Assembly (NCBI GenBank): GCA_034007745.1
Contig: JAVEQI010000013.1
Location: forward strand, 1-64,000
Reading direction: 5' to 3'
Length of the DNA: 64,000 nucleotides
Source of the DNA: Desulforapulum sp034007745
GTDB taxonomy: Bacteria; Desulfobacterota; Desulfobacteria; Desulfobacterales; Desulfobacteraceae
This document shows, in pieces, positions 16,359 to 24,996 of the stretch. Both the position numbers and the translations under genes were made by a program. The notes below the pieces were generated by a model. The model was not told the DNA's origin, did not search any database, and saw only the letters and a list, made by a program, of their open reading frames with translations. Every line of letters starts with the position of its first letter. Within the stretch, counting starts at the first letter, position 1.

Positions 16359-17236
16359 TCCGGCAACAACCCGGGTTCAAACCCCTTGATTTCCTGATCC
16401 TTGCCCTGGCCTGTGCAGGCCTTGTCTGGCTCATGGCGGCCATCACTGCCCAGTCAAACTATAAGTGGCAGTGGGAGGTGATACCCCAGTATCTGCTGCG
16501 CCTTGACAATGAAACCGGGAAATGGGTCCCGGGCATGATCCTGACCGGTCTTTTGATCACGATCAGAATATCTGTATGGGCCACCCTTGGAGCCATTATC
16601 ATTGGAATCGTCATGGGGTCCATGAAGAGCGGGAAGAGCCGTTATCTCAGGATGGTGGCAACGGTTTATGTGGAGACAATACGCAACATCCCCATAATCG
16701 TATGGATCTTCATCTTTTACTACTTTCTGGGAGATATCCTTGTTCCCCTGATAGGGCTTGACCGGGCAGCGACCATGGACGAGGGGCCTTTGAACCAATT
16801 CTTGACGACCTTTGTTTCGGCCCCTTCGCTTTTACCGGTCTTTTTTTCGGCAACCGCCTCCCTTGCCCTGTACGAGGGGGCCTACTTCACCGAGATCATC
16901 CGGGCAGGCATTGAATCCATTGAAAAAGGCCAGTGGGAGGCCTCTTCATCCATCGGTTTCAACCGGTTCCAGCAGCTGAGGCATGTGATCCTTCCCCAGG
17001 CCCTGCGGCGGATGCTCCCGCCCATGGCAGGCCAGATCATTTCCACAATCAAGGATTCGTCAATTGTGTCGGTGATTTCCATACAGGAATTAACCTTCCA
17101 GGGCATGGAGCTTATGTCCGCCACCTTTTTAACCTTTGAGGTGTGGATAACCATTCTGGTTTTCTACTTCAGCCTCTGCTTCTGCTGTTCCATGGGAGTT
17201 GCCGCCATCGAACGTAGAATGAGTCAAAACGTATAG
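16355..17236 (+). CDS. Amino-acid ABC transporter permease, second subunit
   Basis: A 293-residue inner-membrane permease with at least six hydrophobic segments and the EAA loop (EGAYFTEIIRAGIESIEKGQ ... FNRFQQLRHVILPQA). The start is TTG overlapping the previous stop (TTGA), preceded by GGGAGAG, so translation is coupled. With the permease at 14738 it would form a heterodimeric channel. A partner ATPase must be encoded elsewhere. The 3' end overlaps the convergent glycosyltransferase gene by 13 bp. Confidence 0.93.
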   Translation: MIRQQPGFKPLDFLILALACAGLVWLMAAITAQSNYKWQWEVIPQYLLRLDNETGKWVPGMILTGLLITIRISVWATLGAIIIGIVMGSMKSGKSRYLRMVATVYVETIRNIPIIVWIFIFYYFLGDILVPLIGLDRAATMDEGPLNQFLTTFVSAPSLLPVFFSATASLALYEGAYFTEIIRAGIESIEKGQWEASSSIGFNRFQQLRHVILPQALRRMLPPMAGQIISTIKDSSIVSVISIQELTFQGMELMSATFLTFEVWITILVFYFSLCFCCSMGVAAIERRMSQNV

Positions 17237-18708
17237 TTATTCACACCCGGCGAATAGGCTGGATGGTGGGACAGGTCAGAGAGGCTGAGTCTGATGGGCT
17301 GGGTGCAGGTGCAGGTTGTGTCCGGCATCAAACTGGCCTGTTTTGCCTGCAGGGGTTTGCCATGGACCTGCTTGGGTGCTGGATTACCCCGGGTGAGCCA
17401 GCCGGATCGATGGGAGGTCACAAGGGCATAGGGTTTGATCCAGAAAAGCCCCAGGAACCCGTAAATCCCATACATATAAGCCCATAGAGCGCTGTAACGA
17501 TTGTATTTCCACGCATAGATTCCAGCGGACAGGCTCTGAAGCACGAGGATTCCTGCCACAATGGAAGTCCCAAAAGTAATCCCCCCCCGGGGAACGATCA
17601 TAACGAGGGTAACCAAGAACAGCGGGGATTTAATCAGGGAGAGCCATCCCGAGAGAAGGTTGATCCGTGCGCCGATCATAGAAGAGTTGCGGAAACGCTT
17701 AAAGGCAAATCTGCTCATGGCAATGGTCTCCCGTACATTGCTCCTGCCCCAGCGCAGATACATTTTGCAGAGCTTGGTGTAGGTAACGGGAATTTCCGTG
17801 TAAACCATTGCATTCTGCTGGAAGAGAACGTGCTTCCCCTGCCTGAGTATGAGGTTGGTCATGGCACGGTCTTCGCCGATATTGGCCGGACGGCCGCAGT
17901 ATTTCTGGTGCAGCCATTCGGAAAGCACCTCCATGACAACGCTCCTTCGGTAGGCTGAAAGGGCGCCCGGGGTGCACATTACCGTATTGACCATGCTCTG
18001 GCTGGCCCTCATAAAGTCGAAACTGTACACAAAGGCTACATCCAGCATTCTGGGGATCACTCCCCTGTCCCGGTTAAGCACCCGGACATTTCCAGCAACG
18101 GCACCAACCCTGGAATCATGTACAAAAGGAGCCACCATATGCTTCAAGGTCAGGGGCTCAACCATGGAATCACTGTCCACGGTAATAAGAACGCCTCCAG
18201 TACTTTTCAGAAATCCAGCATGAAGGGCATGGCGCTTCCCCTGATTTCGAGGCAGACGGATGATCTTCAGGCCCTTACCCAGCTCCTGCCTGGCCTTTTG
18301 AATCCAGGCCCAGGTATCGTCCTGACTGCCGTCATCAACGGCAATGATCTGCAGCTTTTTCTTTGGGTAGTCACTTGCAGCAAGACTCTTCAAGGTCTTG
18401 TAGACCTGGACACCCTCGTTAAAAGCAGGAACGATGACGGTGCATTGGGGCAGAAGTGATGGTTCACAGTCTGGTATGGGCCGGTATTGAACTACCAGAA
18501 CAATCCGCCAGGCGAGTTCAGCAATAACTATAGCTAAAAGGAAGGCTCCAAACCACAGGCCGGGCTGATTGGCAAACACCTGTATCCAGGATGTGGATGC
18601 CCATGGTAAACGTCCCCAGTGAAGTCCAATAACCAACCCTGAACATCCAATACAAACGATTAAAATCAACTTGAAAACTCTGTTCGATAGAGATTCCATT
18701 TTTGGCAT
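17224..18708 (-). CDS. Processive family-2 glycosyltransferase (NodC/hyaluronan-synthase-like)
   Basis: A 494-residue membrane glycosyltransferase. Two helices lie at the N-terminus (LILIVCIGCSGLVIGLHW, WFGAFLLAIVIAELAW), the GT-A catalytic domain is at ~80-330, and three or more helices follow. Catalytic signatures are VPAFNEG, DDGSQDDT, the DxD-type VDSDSM and GEDRAM. The QxxRW polymerase signature appears as MYLRW, so the glutamine is replaced. Polysaccharide synthesis from UDP-sugars at the inner membrane is inferred; the product (chitin oligomer, hyaluronan-like, other) is unknown. No exporter genes flank it. Confidence 0.88.
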   Translation of the reverse strand: MPKMESLSNRVFKLILIVCIGCSGLVIGLHWGRLPWASTSWIQVFANQPGLWFGAFLLAIVIAELAWRIVLVVQYRPIPDCEPSLLPQCTVIVPAFNEGVQVYKTLKSLAASDYPKKKLQIIAVDDGSQDDTWAWIQKARQELGKGLKIIRLPRNQGKRHALHAGFLKSTGGVLITVDSDSMVEPLTLKHMVAPFVHDSRVGAVAGNVRVLNRDRGVIPRMLDVAFVYSFDFMRASQSMVNTVMCTPGALSAYRRSVVMEVLSEWLHQKYCGRPANIGEDRAMTNLILRQGKHVLFQQNAMVYTEIPVTYTKLCKMYLRWGRSNVRETIAMSRFAFKRFRNSSMIGARINLLSGWLSLIKSPLFLVTLVMIVPRGGITFGTSIVAGILVLQSLSAGIYAWKYNRYSALWAYMYGIYGFLGLFWIKPYALVTSHRSGWLTRGNPAPKQVHGKPLQAKQASLMPDTTCTCTQPIRLSLSDLSHHPAYSPGVNNYTF

Positions 18709-19031
18709 GCCTCATATTTTATTATACAAATAGATAAAAACGATATGATCTGATTCTTGATTAGCGCTGGAATATACACCTGAAGTCTAATGTTTGCAAG
18801 CTATATTTTAAAGTCTTGTCCAGTCCAGGTAAAAATGCCATCAGACGCACAAAAGGGCGAGCCCAAAGGACCAAACCCTGGGCAAAGCTTATCAAACGTT
18901 AACCCAAGCTGGGGACTGACTGCATAAGCCATGCAGGGAAGGGGCTCCCCCTGGGGGGGGGGGGGAGCCCTTTGCTGAGAACCAACCCGGCCATCGCGAA
19001 AAACAGACCAAAGTAACTTGGTAGGCGAGTA
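18709..19031. other. Intergenic region with G-rich hairpin
   Basis: 323 bp between two minus-strand genes. It holds a strong GC hairpin at 18939-18974 and otherwise AT-rich sequence that should contain the glycosyltransferase promoter. No other element seen. Confidence 0.5.
18939..18974 (-). terminator. GC hairpin with 13-G run
   Basis: AAGGGGCTCCCCC pairs with GGGGGAGCCCTTT, with a run of 13 G bases in the right arm. It follows the methyltransferase gene on the minus strand, so a terminator role is likely. The G run may be a length-variable or misread homopolymer. Confidence 0.6.
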
Positions 19032-20135
19032 TTATTTTCGCCGGGCAAGGAAATGAAGGTTGAAGCTGTCGTGATCCATGGTCAAAACCTCCACCCGGTC
19101 AAAGCCCGCCTCATTGAGCATTGCAACAGCCTTCTGGCGACCCCACATCATTCCGAGGCCTGCACCTCCGCTGTTGAGCCCCACGGGCATGCAGTGCATA
19201 AGGCTGACAGTATAAAGAAACGGGGCCATGGGATGATCCATGTTCTCCCTGGGATCTGTTGACGCATCAATATCCACCATGGAAAAAACACCCCCGGGGG
19301 CAAGCATAGTGCGAACATTTTTTAATGCTTCAAGGGGCCGGGTCTGGTCGTGGATAGAATCAAAGGCCGTAACATAGTCGAACTGGCCCTTAAACCTCTG
19401 CCCCAGGTCTGAGCCTGCGGCATCCTCAGCAACATAGTCGACATTGTCAAGCCCAAGGTCTACTGCATCTGTTCTTGCCTTTTCCAGGGCGGTACCAAAA
19501 TTATCCAGCCCCGTGAATCGGCTGTTGGGGAAAGCCTCTGCCATTAGATTCAGGGCTACCCCTTCACCGCACCCAAGGTCCAAAACTTTTATCCCCCTTT
19601 CAAGGCTTTTAACAACAAGACCATTGTCCACGGTGGGCAAAAAATGAGAAACCAGCACCTGGCGGTGTTTGGCATTGGACAGTTCCGACATAAACGCCTG
19701 GAAATCAGGATACTGGGAAAAGGGAACCCCCTGGCCCGTGATAAAACCGCCTGCCACGGCATTCATGGCGCAGGAGGTGAGAAGGGGGATCTCCTGGGTG
19801 TAAACCCCGAGATTTGAGCTGCCTGCGTCTTTTGTCAGGAATGCCCCATGCTCTGGCGGAAGCCGGTAAAGCATCTCACCCGTGGCCTGACCCGAAACTT
19901 CAACAATCCTGCCGGTGGTCATGATGGCCAGCCACTCAGTCAGATAACGGATGTTTACCCCTGCCCTCTCTGCAATGATTCGGGCGGTTACCGGTCGATC
20001 AAATTCAGCCATTGCATCAAAGATGGAGAGCCTGTAACCAATTGCCAGGGCAAGATTGAGGGATCCTGCATTGAGGATATCTATCATCCGCCGTTCAAAT
20101 ATGTTCTGTTTTTCCGTTAACTCTGCGGATTTCAA
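19032..20135 (-). CDS. SAM-dependent methyltransferase with N-terminal winged helix
   Basis: A 367-residue cytosolic class-I methyltransferase. The N-terminal ~100 residues form a winged-helix dimerisation domain (ITAERAGVN-type: IIAERAGVNIRYLTEWLAIM). Residues ~180-310 form the Rossmann methyltransferase with motif I VLDLGCGEGVALNL, TGLDNF and the FDSIHDQTRP loop. The plan matches O-methyltransferases and related bacterial proteins; substrate unknown. It lies 9 bp downstream of an exported peroxiredoxin gene in the same direction, so it may be part of that operon. Confidence 0.85.
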   Translation of the reverse strand: MKSAELTEKQNIFERRMIDILNAGSLNLALAIGYRLSIFDAMAEFDRPVTARIIAERAGVNIRYLTEWLAIMTTGRIVEVSGQATGEMLYRLPPEHGAFLTKDAGSSNLGVYTQEIPLLTSCAMNAVAGGFITGQGVPFSQYPDFQAFMSELSNAKHRQVLVSHFLPTVDNGLVVKSLERGIKVLDLGCGEGVALNLMAEAFPNSRFTGLDNFGTALEKARTDAVDLGLDNVDYVAEDAAGSDLGQRFKGQFDYVTAFDSIHDQTRPLEALKNVRTMLAPGGVFSMVDIDASTDPRENMDHPMAPFLYTVSLMHCMPVGLNSGGAGLGMMWGRQKAVAMLNEAGFDRVEVLTMDHDSFNLHFLARRK

Positions 20136-20144
20136 TTTTTTGCC

Positions 20145-20732
20145 TTATTCAATTGCACCAAGGGCGTTGATTATCATACCAAGCTCCGGGCGAATGTTAA
20201 TATCTGAAACGTGTATGAATCGAATAATTCCCTGTTTGTCTACAATGATGATGGCGCGCTCGGCCGTGCCGTCGCTCCTTAAAACCCCAAAGCTGTCGGC
20301 AACGGCTCCATGGGGCCAGAAATCCGACGCTACAGGAAACCACAGATCGTTCATGGCCCGAGTCCAGGAAAAAAGGGTGGCAAGACTGTCCACGCTGATG
20401 CCGAGAAGAACGGCATCAAAACCTTCAAACAGGGGGCGGGCAATGTTATATCCGGGCCACTGGTCCGAACATACCGGGGTCCAGGCTGCAGGAATAAACG
20501 AGATCACAAGGTTTTTTTCTCCTCTGAATTGACCGGGTCCGACCTGACTGCCGTCGATGGCCTGCAGATGAAAATCCGGCACAGGATCACCCACCTTTAC
20601 CTTGAGCACGCTGTCCCTTGGTTTTAAGGAGCCAGGGTCGTACACAGATCCCTCAAAGGCGGACGAGAGGCAATACCCTGAAGCAGGAACCATCATAAGC
20701 AGCAGCACAAGATACAACCGAATGTTCTTCAT
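20145..20732 (-). CDS. Exported peroxiredoxin (AhpC/TSA family)
   Basis: A 195-residue protein with a signal peptide (LYLVLLLMMVPASGYC, cleavage near residue 21), so it acts outside the inner membrane. The peroxidatic site is PAAWTPVC, matching the PxxxTxxC consensus, and W..R residues follow in the typical places. A second, resolving cysteine is not obvious, so it may be of 1-Cys type. It lies 2 bp after the TlpA-like gene, which could supply reducing power. Confidence 0.85.
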   Translation of the reverse strand: MKNIRLYLVLLLMMVPASGYCLSSAFEGSVYDPGSLKPRDSVLKVKVGDPVPDFHLQAIDGSQVGPGQFRGEKNLVISFIPAAWTPVCSDQWPGYNIARPLFEGFDAVLLGISVDSLATLFSWTRAMNDLWFPVASDFWPHGAVADSFGVLRSDGTAERAIIIVDKQGIIRFIHVSDINIRPELGMIINALGAIE

Positions 20733-20734
20733 AA

Positions 20735-21292
20735 TCAGTTCTCCCCTTTGGTCAATTCAACAATGGTCGTTAAAAAAGCCTCTGGACTTTCAATTCCGCC
20801 GGGCCTTGACATTACCACCCTCCAAGAGCGATCCTCCTCCCTTGCAAGGACGATAAAGTAAGGCGTCCTAACCTCGCCCAGTGCCCTGTGAACAACAAAA
20901 TCTCCATCGGCAAACAGCGGGAAAGGGACGTCGTAGGTTTTACGGAAATAGTCCACCTCAAACTGGGAATTGCCAACCCCAATACCTATAAGTTTAATGC
21001 TCGTTCCCGGGTTTTTGCGCTTGACCAGAAGATCATAAAATCGGTTGATCGAGGGTGCTTCCCGCTGACAGTGGGGACAGTACATGCTGAAAACCTCCAC
21101 GACTGCCACATCGGCATCCAGGTCATCCATGGTAAACGACGGCTTTGCGGCGAGACCAAGATATTCCTGAACTTTCCCGGAGTCGGGTGTTTCAAGTCTT
21201 ATCCCAAGGAGCTTTTCTCCTGGGTTGCGAGCATCCATGGCCATGGCTGGAAAAGCCATGGCAAGCAGTACAACAGGTAATATCCATTTCAC
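20735..21292 (-). CDS. Exported TlpA-like thiol-disulfide protein
   Basis: A 185-residue thioredoxin-fold protein with an N-terminal signal peptide (ILPVVLLAMAFPAMA). The redox-active motif is CPHC in FSMYCPHCQREAPS, the same dipeptide as DsbA, and a cis-proline segment follows near TPYFIVLA. It is probably a periplasmic thiol reductase or oxidase. It starts the minus-strand unit TlpA-peroxiredoxin-methyltransferase. The 2-bp spacing to the peroxiredoxin suggests a donor and acceptor pair. Confidence 0.85.
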   Translation of the reverse strand: MKWILPVVLLAMAFPAMAMDARNPGEKLLGIRLETPDSGKVQEYLGLAAKPSFTMDDLDADVAVVEVFSMYCPHCQREAPSINRFYDLLVKRKNPGTSIKLIGIGVGNSQFEVDYFRKTYDVPFPLFADGDFVVHRALGEVRTPYFIVLAREEDRSWRVVMSRPGGIESPEAFLTTIVELTKGEN

Positions 21293-21722
21293 GTTTTATG
21301 CCTCCTTAAGGATCGGGCCTTTGACCATCTGGAGAGTCAGTGACAAAGGCTCATTTCGATTATACGGTTAAAGTCTGAACAGACCTGCAAGGGCTTTAAA
21401 TATTCTCCCCCAGAACCTCCTTGTGGCTCATCTCCTCCCTTCCACCTGATGCAACTGCGTTGATCGAGTTGAATCAAAACCCATGCATGGTCAGGTATAT
21501 CACATACGGCAGATCCATATCAAAACAAAAACTGCTGTAACACCTCATCAAATTTGATAAAAGCGTCAAAAAAGAGGGCTCTAAAGTCGAGACTCCCATT
21601 AGGATGTTTCAACAGGTATTTTAATGACAGTGTAGGGGCGGTTTGCAAACCTCCCCTACATACTCACAGTCAGCACACACCAGATCGAAAGGAGATGTGT
21701 ATGTTATTTTCTTCCAGTTAGC
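21293..21722. other. Intergenic region between cooS and TlpA genes
   Basis: 430 bp that should carry the TlpA-unit promoter and the cooS 3' end. A GTAGGGG palindrome lies at 21631-21660. The remainder shows no coding frame and no element I recognise. Confidence 0.5.
21631..21660. repeat. GTAGGGG near-perfect palindrome
   Basis: TGTAGGGGCGGTTTG pairs with CAAACCTCCCCTACA with one mismatch in 15. It lies ~60 bp downstream of the cooS stop codon and could terminate it. A related hairpin is at 1466-1494. Confidence 0.65.
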
Positions 21723-23690
21723 TTAAGCAAGTTCGCGCCTGTCAGACATATCCACAAGCACCCGTTCTCTTGCCTTGTCAATGCCAAGGGCCTTTCGCTT
21801 CTTGTCAATATGGGCGATCATGGTCCTTGCCATTTCAATGGGATCCTTTTCAAATCCCCATTTCCCAAGGCCCTGCTCCTCCAGCCCTTGAAAGAGATGT
21901 TTATGGAACTTTGTATTCTCCACAATGGGGAAGGTTACGCCAAACACGGTGTATACCCCTGACGCCACAAAGTACTGACCAATGGCAATGGCCTTTTCAC
22001 TCATGTACTCGGGTGCGGCCCCTGCAACGGGCAGATCCGCAATGGAATCACCAAGACCGCCCTGGGTCACCATGGCCGAGGCTGCGATCAGGATTCTTGA
22101 GTTGTCCACGCAGGACCCAAGCCCTAGAACAGGCGGCATACCAACTGTTTCACATACCTCCCTCAAGCCTGGACCTGCATAATGGGCCGCCTCGGGAGAG
22201 GCAAGACCCGCCTTTGCAAGGGCGATCTGAGCACAGCCGGTCAAGAGCACCAGCACATCGTTCTTGATCAACTCCTTGACAAGCTTGACGTGGGAATCAT
22301 CCTGCTTGGTTCTGGGGTTTGTACAGCCTACAACGCCTGCAACTCCCCGGATTCTGCCGTTGATTATATTCTCGTTAAGTGGTGCATATCCGCCCCTGAA
22401 GGTTCCGCCGAGCATGTACTGGATATACTCGTGGCTGAACCCCTGGATTCCTTTTTTAACATCCTTTGGAATTTCTATAGGATGCTTGCGATTCTTGAAC
22501 CTTGTGATGGCTTTAATCACGATCTCGTCGGTACAAACCATGGGATCATGGTCATTAAACTCAACGTGAACTGCACCTTCGATGTGGGCCCTGGTGTTGG
22601 TGGTGATCAAAGGGGTGTTATAGCATTTTGCAACCTCTGAGAGTCCCTGCTTGATGCACTGGATATCCACTGCCATGGCGTCCACAGCCCCTGTGACCAT
22701 GATCGCCTCGGTGGATGAAAAATTACCCGCATGGGGGATTCCGTGGCGGGACATCATCTCGGAGCCCGAGCAGCACATACCCACCAGATTAATGCCGTCG
22801 GCCCCTGCATCCTTTGCCGCCTGGACCAGGGTGGGACCTGCAACGGAAACCACCATGGATTCAAACAGGTTGGGCTCGTGGCCATGAATAATGATGTTGA
22901 CCATGTTCTCCTTGAGAACCCCCATGTTCACTCCCGCCTCGATGGGCGAAGGGGTACCAAAAAGAATATCCGAAATCTCGGTGGAGACCATGGAGCCACC
23001 CCATCCGTCTGACAGGGCCGTTCTGCTTATCTGTTTTGTGATGTTCTTGTAGTGCTGGTCAACGCCCATGTGAGTTCGATGCATCATCTCCATGATCTCC
23101 CGCATGGCACCCCGGGGAACGATGCCAAGCTTGCGCCAGGTCTCAAGGGTTCCCTTGGGAACTCTTTTTACAAATGGAATCTCGCCCTCCACCTGGGTAT
23201 AGGTACGTTCGAGCTGCTGATAGAGGTCGGTGGAGATATCTTCGTCGCTCCTTCCCTCAGTCTCGATATCCAGGGATTTGGCCACATTGTGAAGTTTTAA
23301 GGTGTCCTTGATCTTGTAATCCAGGATCTTACCGTTTACAACATCACGAAAAAGTTCCAGCATGGCCATACCGTGGTCCGTATGGGCAGCTGCACCGGCC
23401 GCAACAGCCCTGGCAAAATTCCTGGCCATGATTGTGTCAATGGTGGCGCCGCATACACCCACCTTTTTATAGGGATCCCGTGCATTCAACCGGCAGGGTC
23501 CCATAAAGCAATGTTTGCAGCAGGCAGAATCAGCCCCGATTGGACACGCCTTCATATCCTCGGCCCGGTCAAAGGCAAGCACCACTCCATCCTTTCTGGC
23601 TTTGGTGATCATCTGGGCGGTGGCCGGACAGGCAGTGCAATCCTGGGGGTCCATCAAGGTTTTTGTCTTTTTTTCTATTTTAGTAGTCAT
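21723..23690 (-). CDS. cooS: Anaerobic Ni-Fe carbon-monoxide dehydrogenase catalytic subunit
   Basis: A 655-residue cytosolic enzyme that interconverts CO and CO2 at a Ni-Fe-S C-cluster. N-terminal cysteines for clusters D and B appear in ACPIGADSACCKHCFMGPC. C-cluster ligands are seen as the histidine in HGHEPNLFE and cysteines in GMCCSGSEMM, VVGCTNPRTK, LTGCAQIAL and LGSCVDNS. Length is normal. No cooF, cooC or acs genes are adjacent, so this is a stand-alone copy. GGGAG precedes the ATG. A perfect palindrome lies 43 bp upstream. Confidence 0.97.
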   Translation of the reverse strand: MTTKIEKKTKTLMDPQDCTACPATAQMITKARKDGVVLAFDRAEDMKACPIGADSACCKHCFMGPCRLNARDPYKKVGVCGATIDTIMARNFARAVAAGAAAHTDHGMAMLELFRDVVNGKILDYKIKDTLKLHNVAKSLDIETEGRSDEDISTDLYQQLERTYTQVEGEIPFVKRVPKGTLETWRKLGIVPRGAMREIMEMMHRTHMGVDQHYKNITKQISRTALSDGWGGSMVSTEISDILFGTPSPIEAGVNMGVLKENMVNIIIHGHEPNLFESMVVSVAGPTLVQAAKDAGADGINLVGMCCSGSEMMSRHGIPHAGNFSSTEAIMVTGAVDAMAVDIQCIKQGLSEVAKCYNTPLITTNTRAHIEGAVHVEFNDHDPMVCTDEIVIKAITRFKNRKHPIEIPKDVKKGIQGFSHEYIQYMLGGTFRGGYAPLNENIINGRIRGVAGVVGCTNPRTKQDDSHVKLVKELIKNDVLVLLTGCAQIALAKAGLASPEAAHYAGPGLREVCETVGMPPVLGLGSCVDNSRILIAASAMVTQGGLGDSIADLPVAGAAPEYMSEKAIAIGQYFVASGVYTVFGVTFPIVENTKFHKHLFQGLEEQGLGKWGFEKDPIEMARTMIAHIDKKRKALGIDKARERVLVDMSDRRELA

Positions 23691-23732
23691 TGTTACTCCC
23701 TAATTTAAATGGCGGTTACGACGAAAGAAAAG

Positions 23733-23746
23733 TGTATCGCGATACA
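23733..23746. promoter_or_regulatory. Perfect 14-bp palindrome, possible cooS operator
   Basis: TGTATCGCGATACA is exactly self-complementary and lies 43 bp before the cooS ATG, a normal distance for an operator or promoter-overlapping site. The binding protein is not known. No regulator gene is adjacent. Confidence 0.5.
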
Positions 23747-23949
23747 TTAGTGTCTTGGACATATGGGCTTAAATGAGACATCAATCTCCTTTGTTCCATG
23801 AAAAGGCTTGAATCCCCTGCCATCACCTCCTTTTTTTAAAAAAAACCTCTTAGCATCTTCCCACGCGATGGTATAAACCCTTGGTACGATTAAATACAAG
23901 CAAGACCGATGCCACAAAGTAGTAGCGAATAATTAGTTCAACCTGAATA

Positions 23950-24125
23950 TTGCTTAGGAATGCAGATTAAATAAGATGAGCAGAAATAGCGTAGAACTTG
24001 GACTCATCTACAAGGCACATTAAAGGTCCAATAGCAGCCCTATTGGGCCTTTGATGCAACACAGTAGATGGGTCAAAGGACAAGCAATTTCGTTCATGTT
24101 ATTTAATTTGCGTTCCTTAGATATT
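23950..24125. mobile_element. AT-rich palindromic element, copy 1
   Basis: Ends TTAGGAATGCAGATTAAAT and ATTTAATTTGCGTTCCTTA are inverted. Inside are GAGCAGAAATAGCGTAGAAC, shared with copy 2 at 29229-29318 in the opposite orientation, and a nested hairpin (AGGTCCAATAG / CTATTGGGCCT). No coding capacity; MITE-like. Confidence 0.65.
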
Positions 24126-24197
24126 GCAAATTATTTTTCAGCCTAGTATATAAGGATAAGTCCTTTAACAGTAAACAACCTCAAAAAGGAGAAAACA

Positions 24198-24380
24198 ATG
24201 ACTACACCACAGCATTGCCCAGGGTTTGAGCAGTTCAGGGATCTTAAATCGTTCATCTGCAAGTGCCAGAACTGCAACGCAGAGAATGAAATATTTTCAG
24301 ACGAATTTGACAAGACCCATCTGTGCAAGGGTTGCGGCAAAGAAATTGACTTTAAAACCTGTACAACCGAACAGAAATGA
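24198..24380 (+). CDS. Small zinc-ribbon/Fe-type protein
   Basis: A 60-residue protein starting after AAAAAGGAGAAAAC. It has clustered cysteines, CKCQNC near residue 21 and CKGCGKEID near residue 43, which suggests a zinc ribbon or a rubredoxin-like metal site. Sequence around them is acidic. I do not recognise a family. It precedes the ferritin-like gene by 26 bp in the same direction, so it may bring electrons or metal to it. Confidence 0.75.
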   Translation: MTTPQHCPGFEQFRDLKSFICKCQNCNAENEIFSDEFDKTHLCKGCGKEIDFKTCTTEQK

Positions 24381-24406
24381 ATTAACTGACCTGAAAGGAG
24401 GTTCCA

Positions 24407-24868
24407 ATGTCGTTCAGCTACATCGATGAAATCTTTGCCTTTGCAATTGAAAAGGAAGAGGAAGCTGTTGCATTTTATATGGATCTTAGCAAGAAAGAGA
24501 AGTTTGCATCGTTAAAAGAGACCTTTATATCCTTTGCCGAAGAGGAGAAAAAACACGCTAAAATGTTAACAGATCTCTCCAAAGATTCGTCAAAGGTAGA
24601 CACCTATGAGGTGAAAGCCGTCCCAGATCTTAAGATCAGCGATTATCTCGTGGATATTGAGTATGAAGAGGGGATGCTCATGCCGGACATTCTCAGGATC
24701 GCCATGAAGCGTGAGGAGCAGGCAGTTCATCTTTACCGAGACCTTGGAGACAAATCAAACGACCCGGAGCTTAAAAAAATCTTTGAGATCCTTGTTCAGG
24801 AAGAATCTAAACACAAATTAGCCCTGGAGTCCATGTACGACGACTTCCTGGCTGACAACGAAAACTGA
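24407..24868 (+). CDS. Rubrerythrin-like ferritin-domain protein
   Basis: A 153-residue four-helix diiron protein. Ligand helices are KEEEAVAFYMDL, EEEKKHAKML, REEQAVHLYRDL and QEESKHKLALE, with the two ExxH-type pairs. It lacks a rubredoxin domain. Peroxide reduction with an external electron donor is the family role. AAAGGAGG precedes the ATG. It follows the small cysteine protein and resembles the gene at 9653-10108. Confidence 0.87.
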   Translation: MSFSYIDEIFAFAIEKEEEAVAFYMDLSKKEKFASLKETFISFAEEEKKHAKMLTDLSKDSSKVDTYEVKAVPDLKISDYLVDIEYEEGMLMPDILRIAMKREEQAVHLYRDLGDKSNDPELKKIFEILVQEESKHKLALESMYDDFLADNEN

Positions 24869-24891
24869 TGGCAAGTGAGCAGGACTGTAAA

Positions 24892-24996
24892 CAGTAGGTA
24901 GTAGGTAGTAGGTAGTAGGTAGTAGACAGTGGGTTGTTATTCGCACTTCAGGCTCTCCATCAGTCTACTGCCTACTATCTATCTACTACCTACTAA
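24892..24996. repeat. GTAGTAG tandem array with inverted partner
   Basis: Tandem GTAGGTA units at 24893-24925 face complementary TACTACCTACTA units at 24963-24996. The stem would span the convergent junction with icd and overlaps its stop region. The design resembles the TTAGC arrays but with different units. Confidence 0.7.

Larger units (their letters stand above)
23691..24197. other. Intergenic region upstream of cooS
   Basis: 507 bp between divergent genes. It holds the TGTATCGCGATACA palindrome near cooS and a ~175-bp palindromic element at 23950-24125. No coding frame recognised. Confidence 0.5.

Noticed and set aside
24892..24996. Possible CRISPR-like array of GTAGGTA units
   Set aside because: Units are adjacent without spacers and face an inverted partner; no cas genes in the window.
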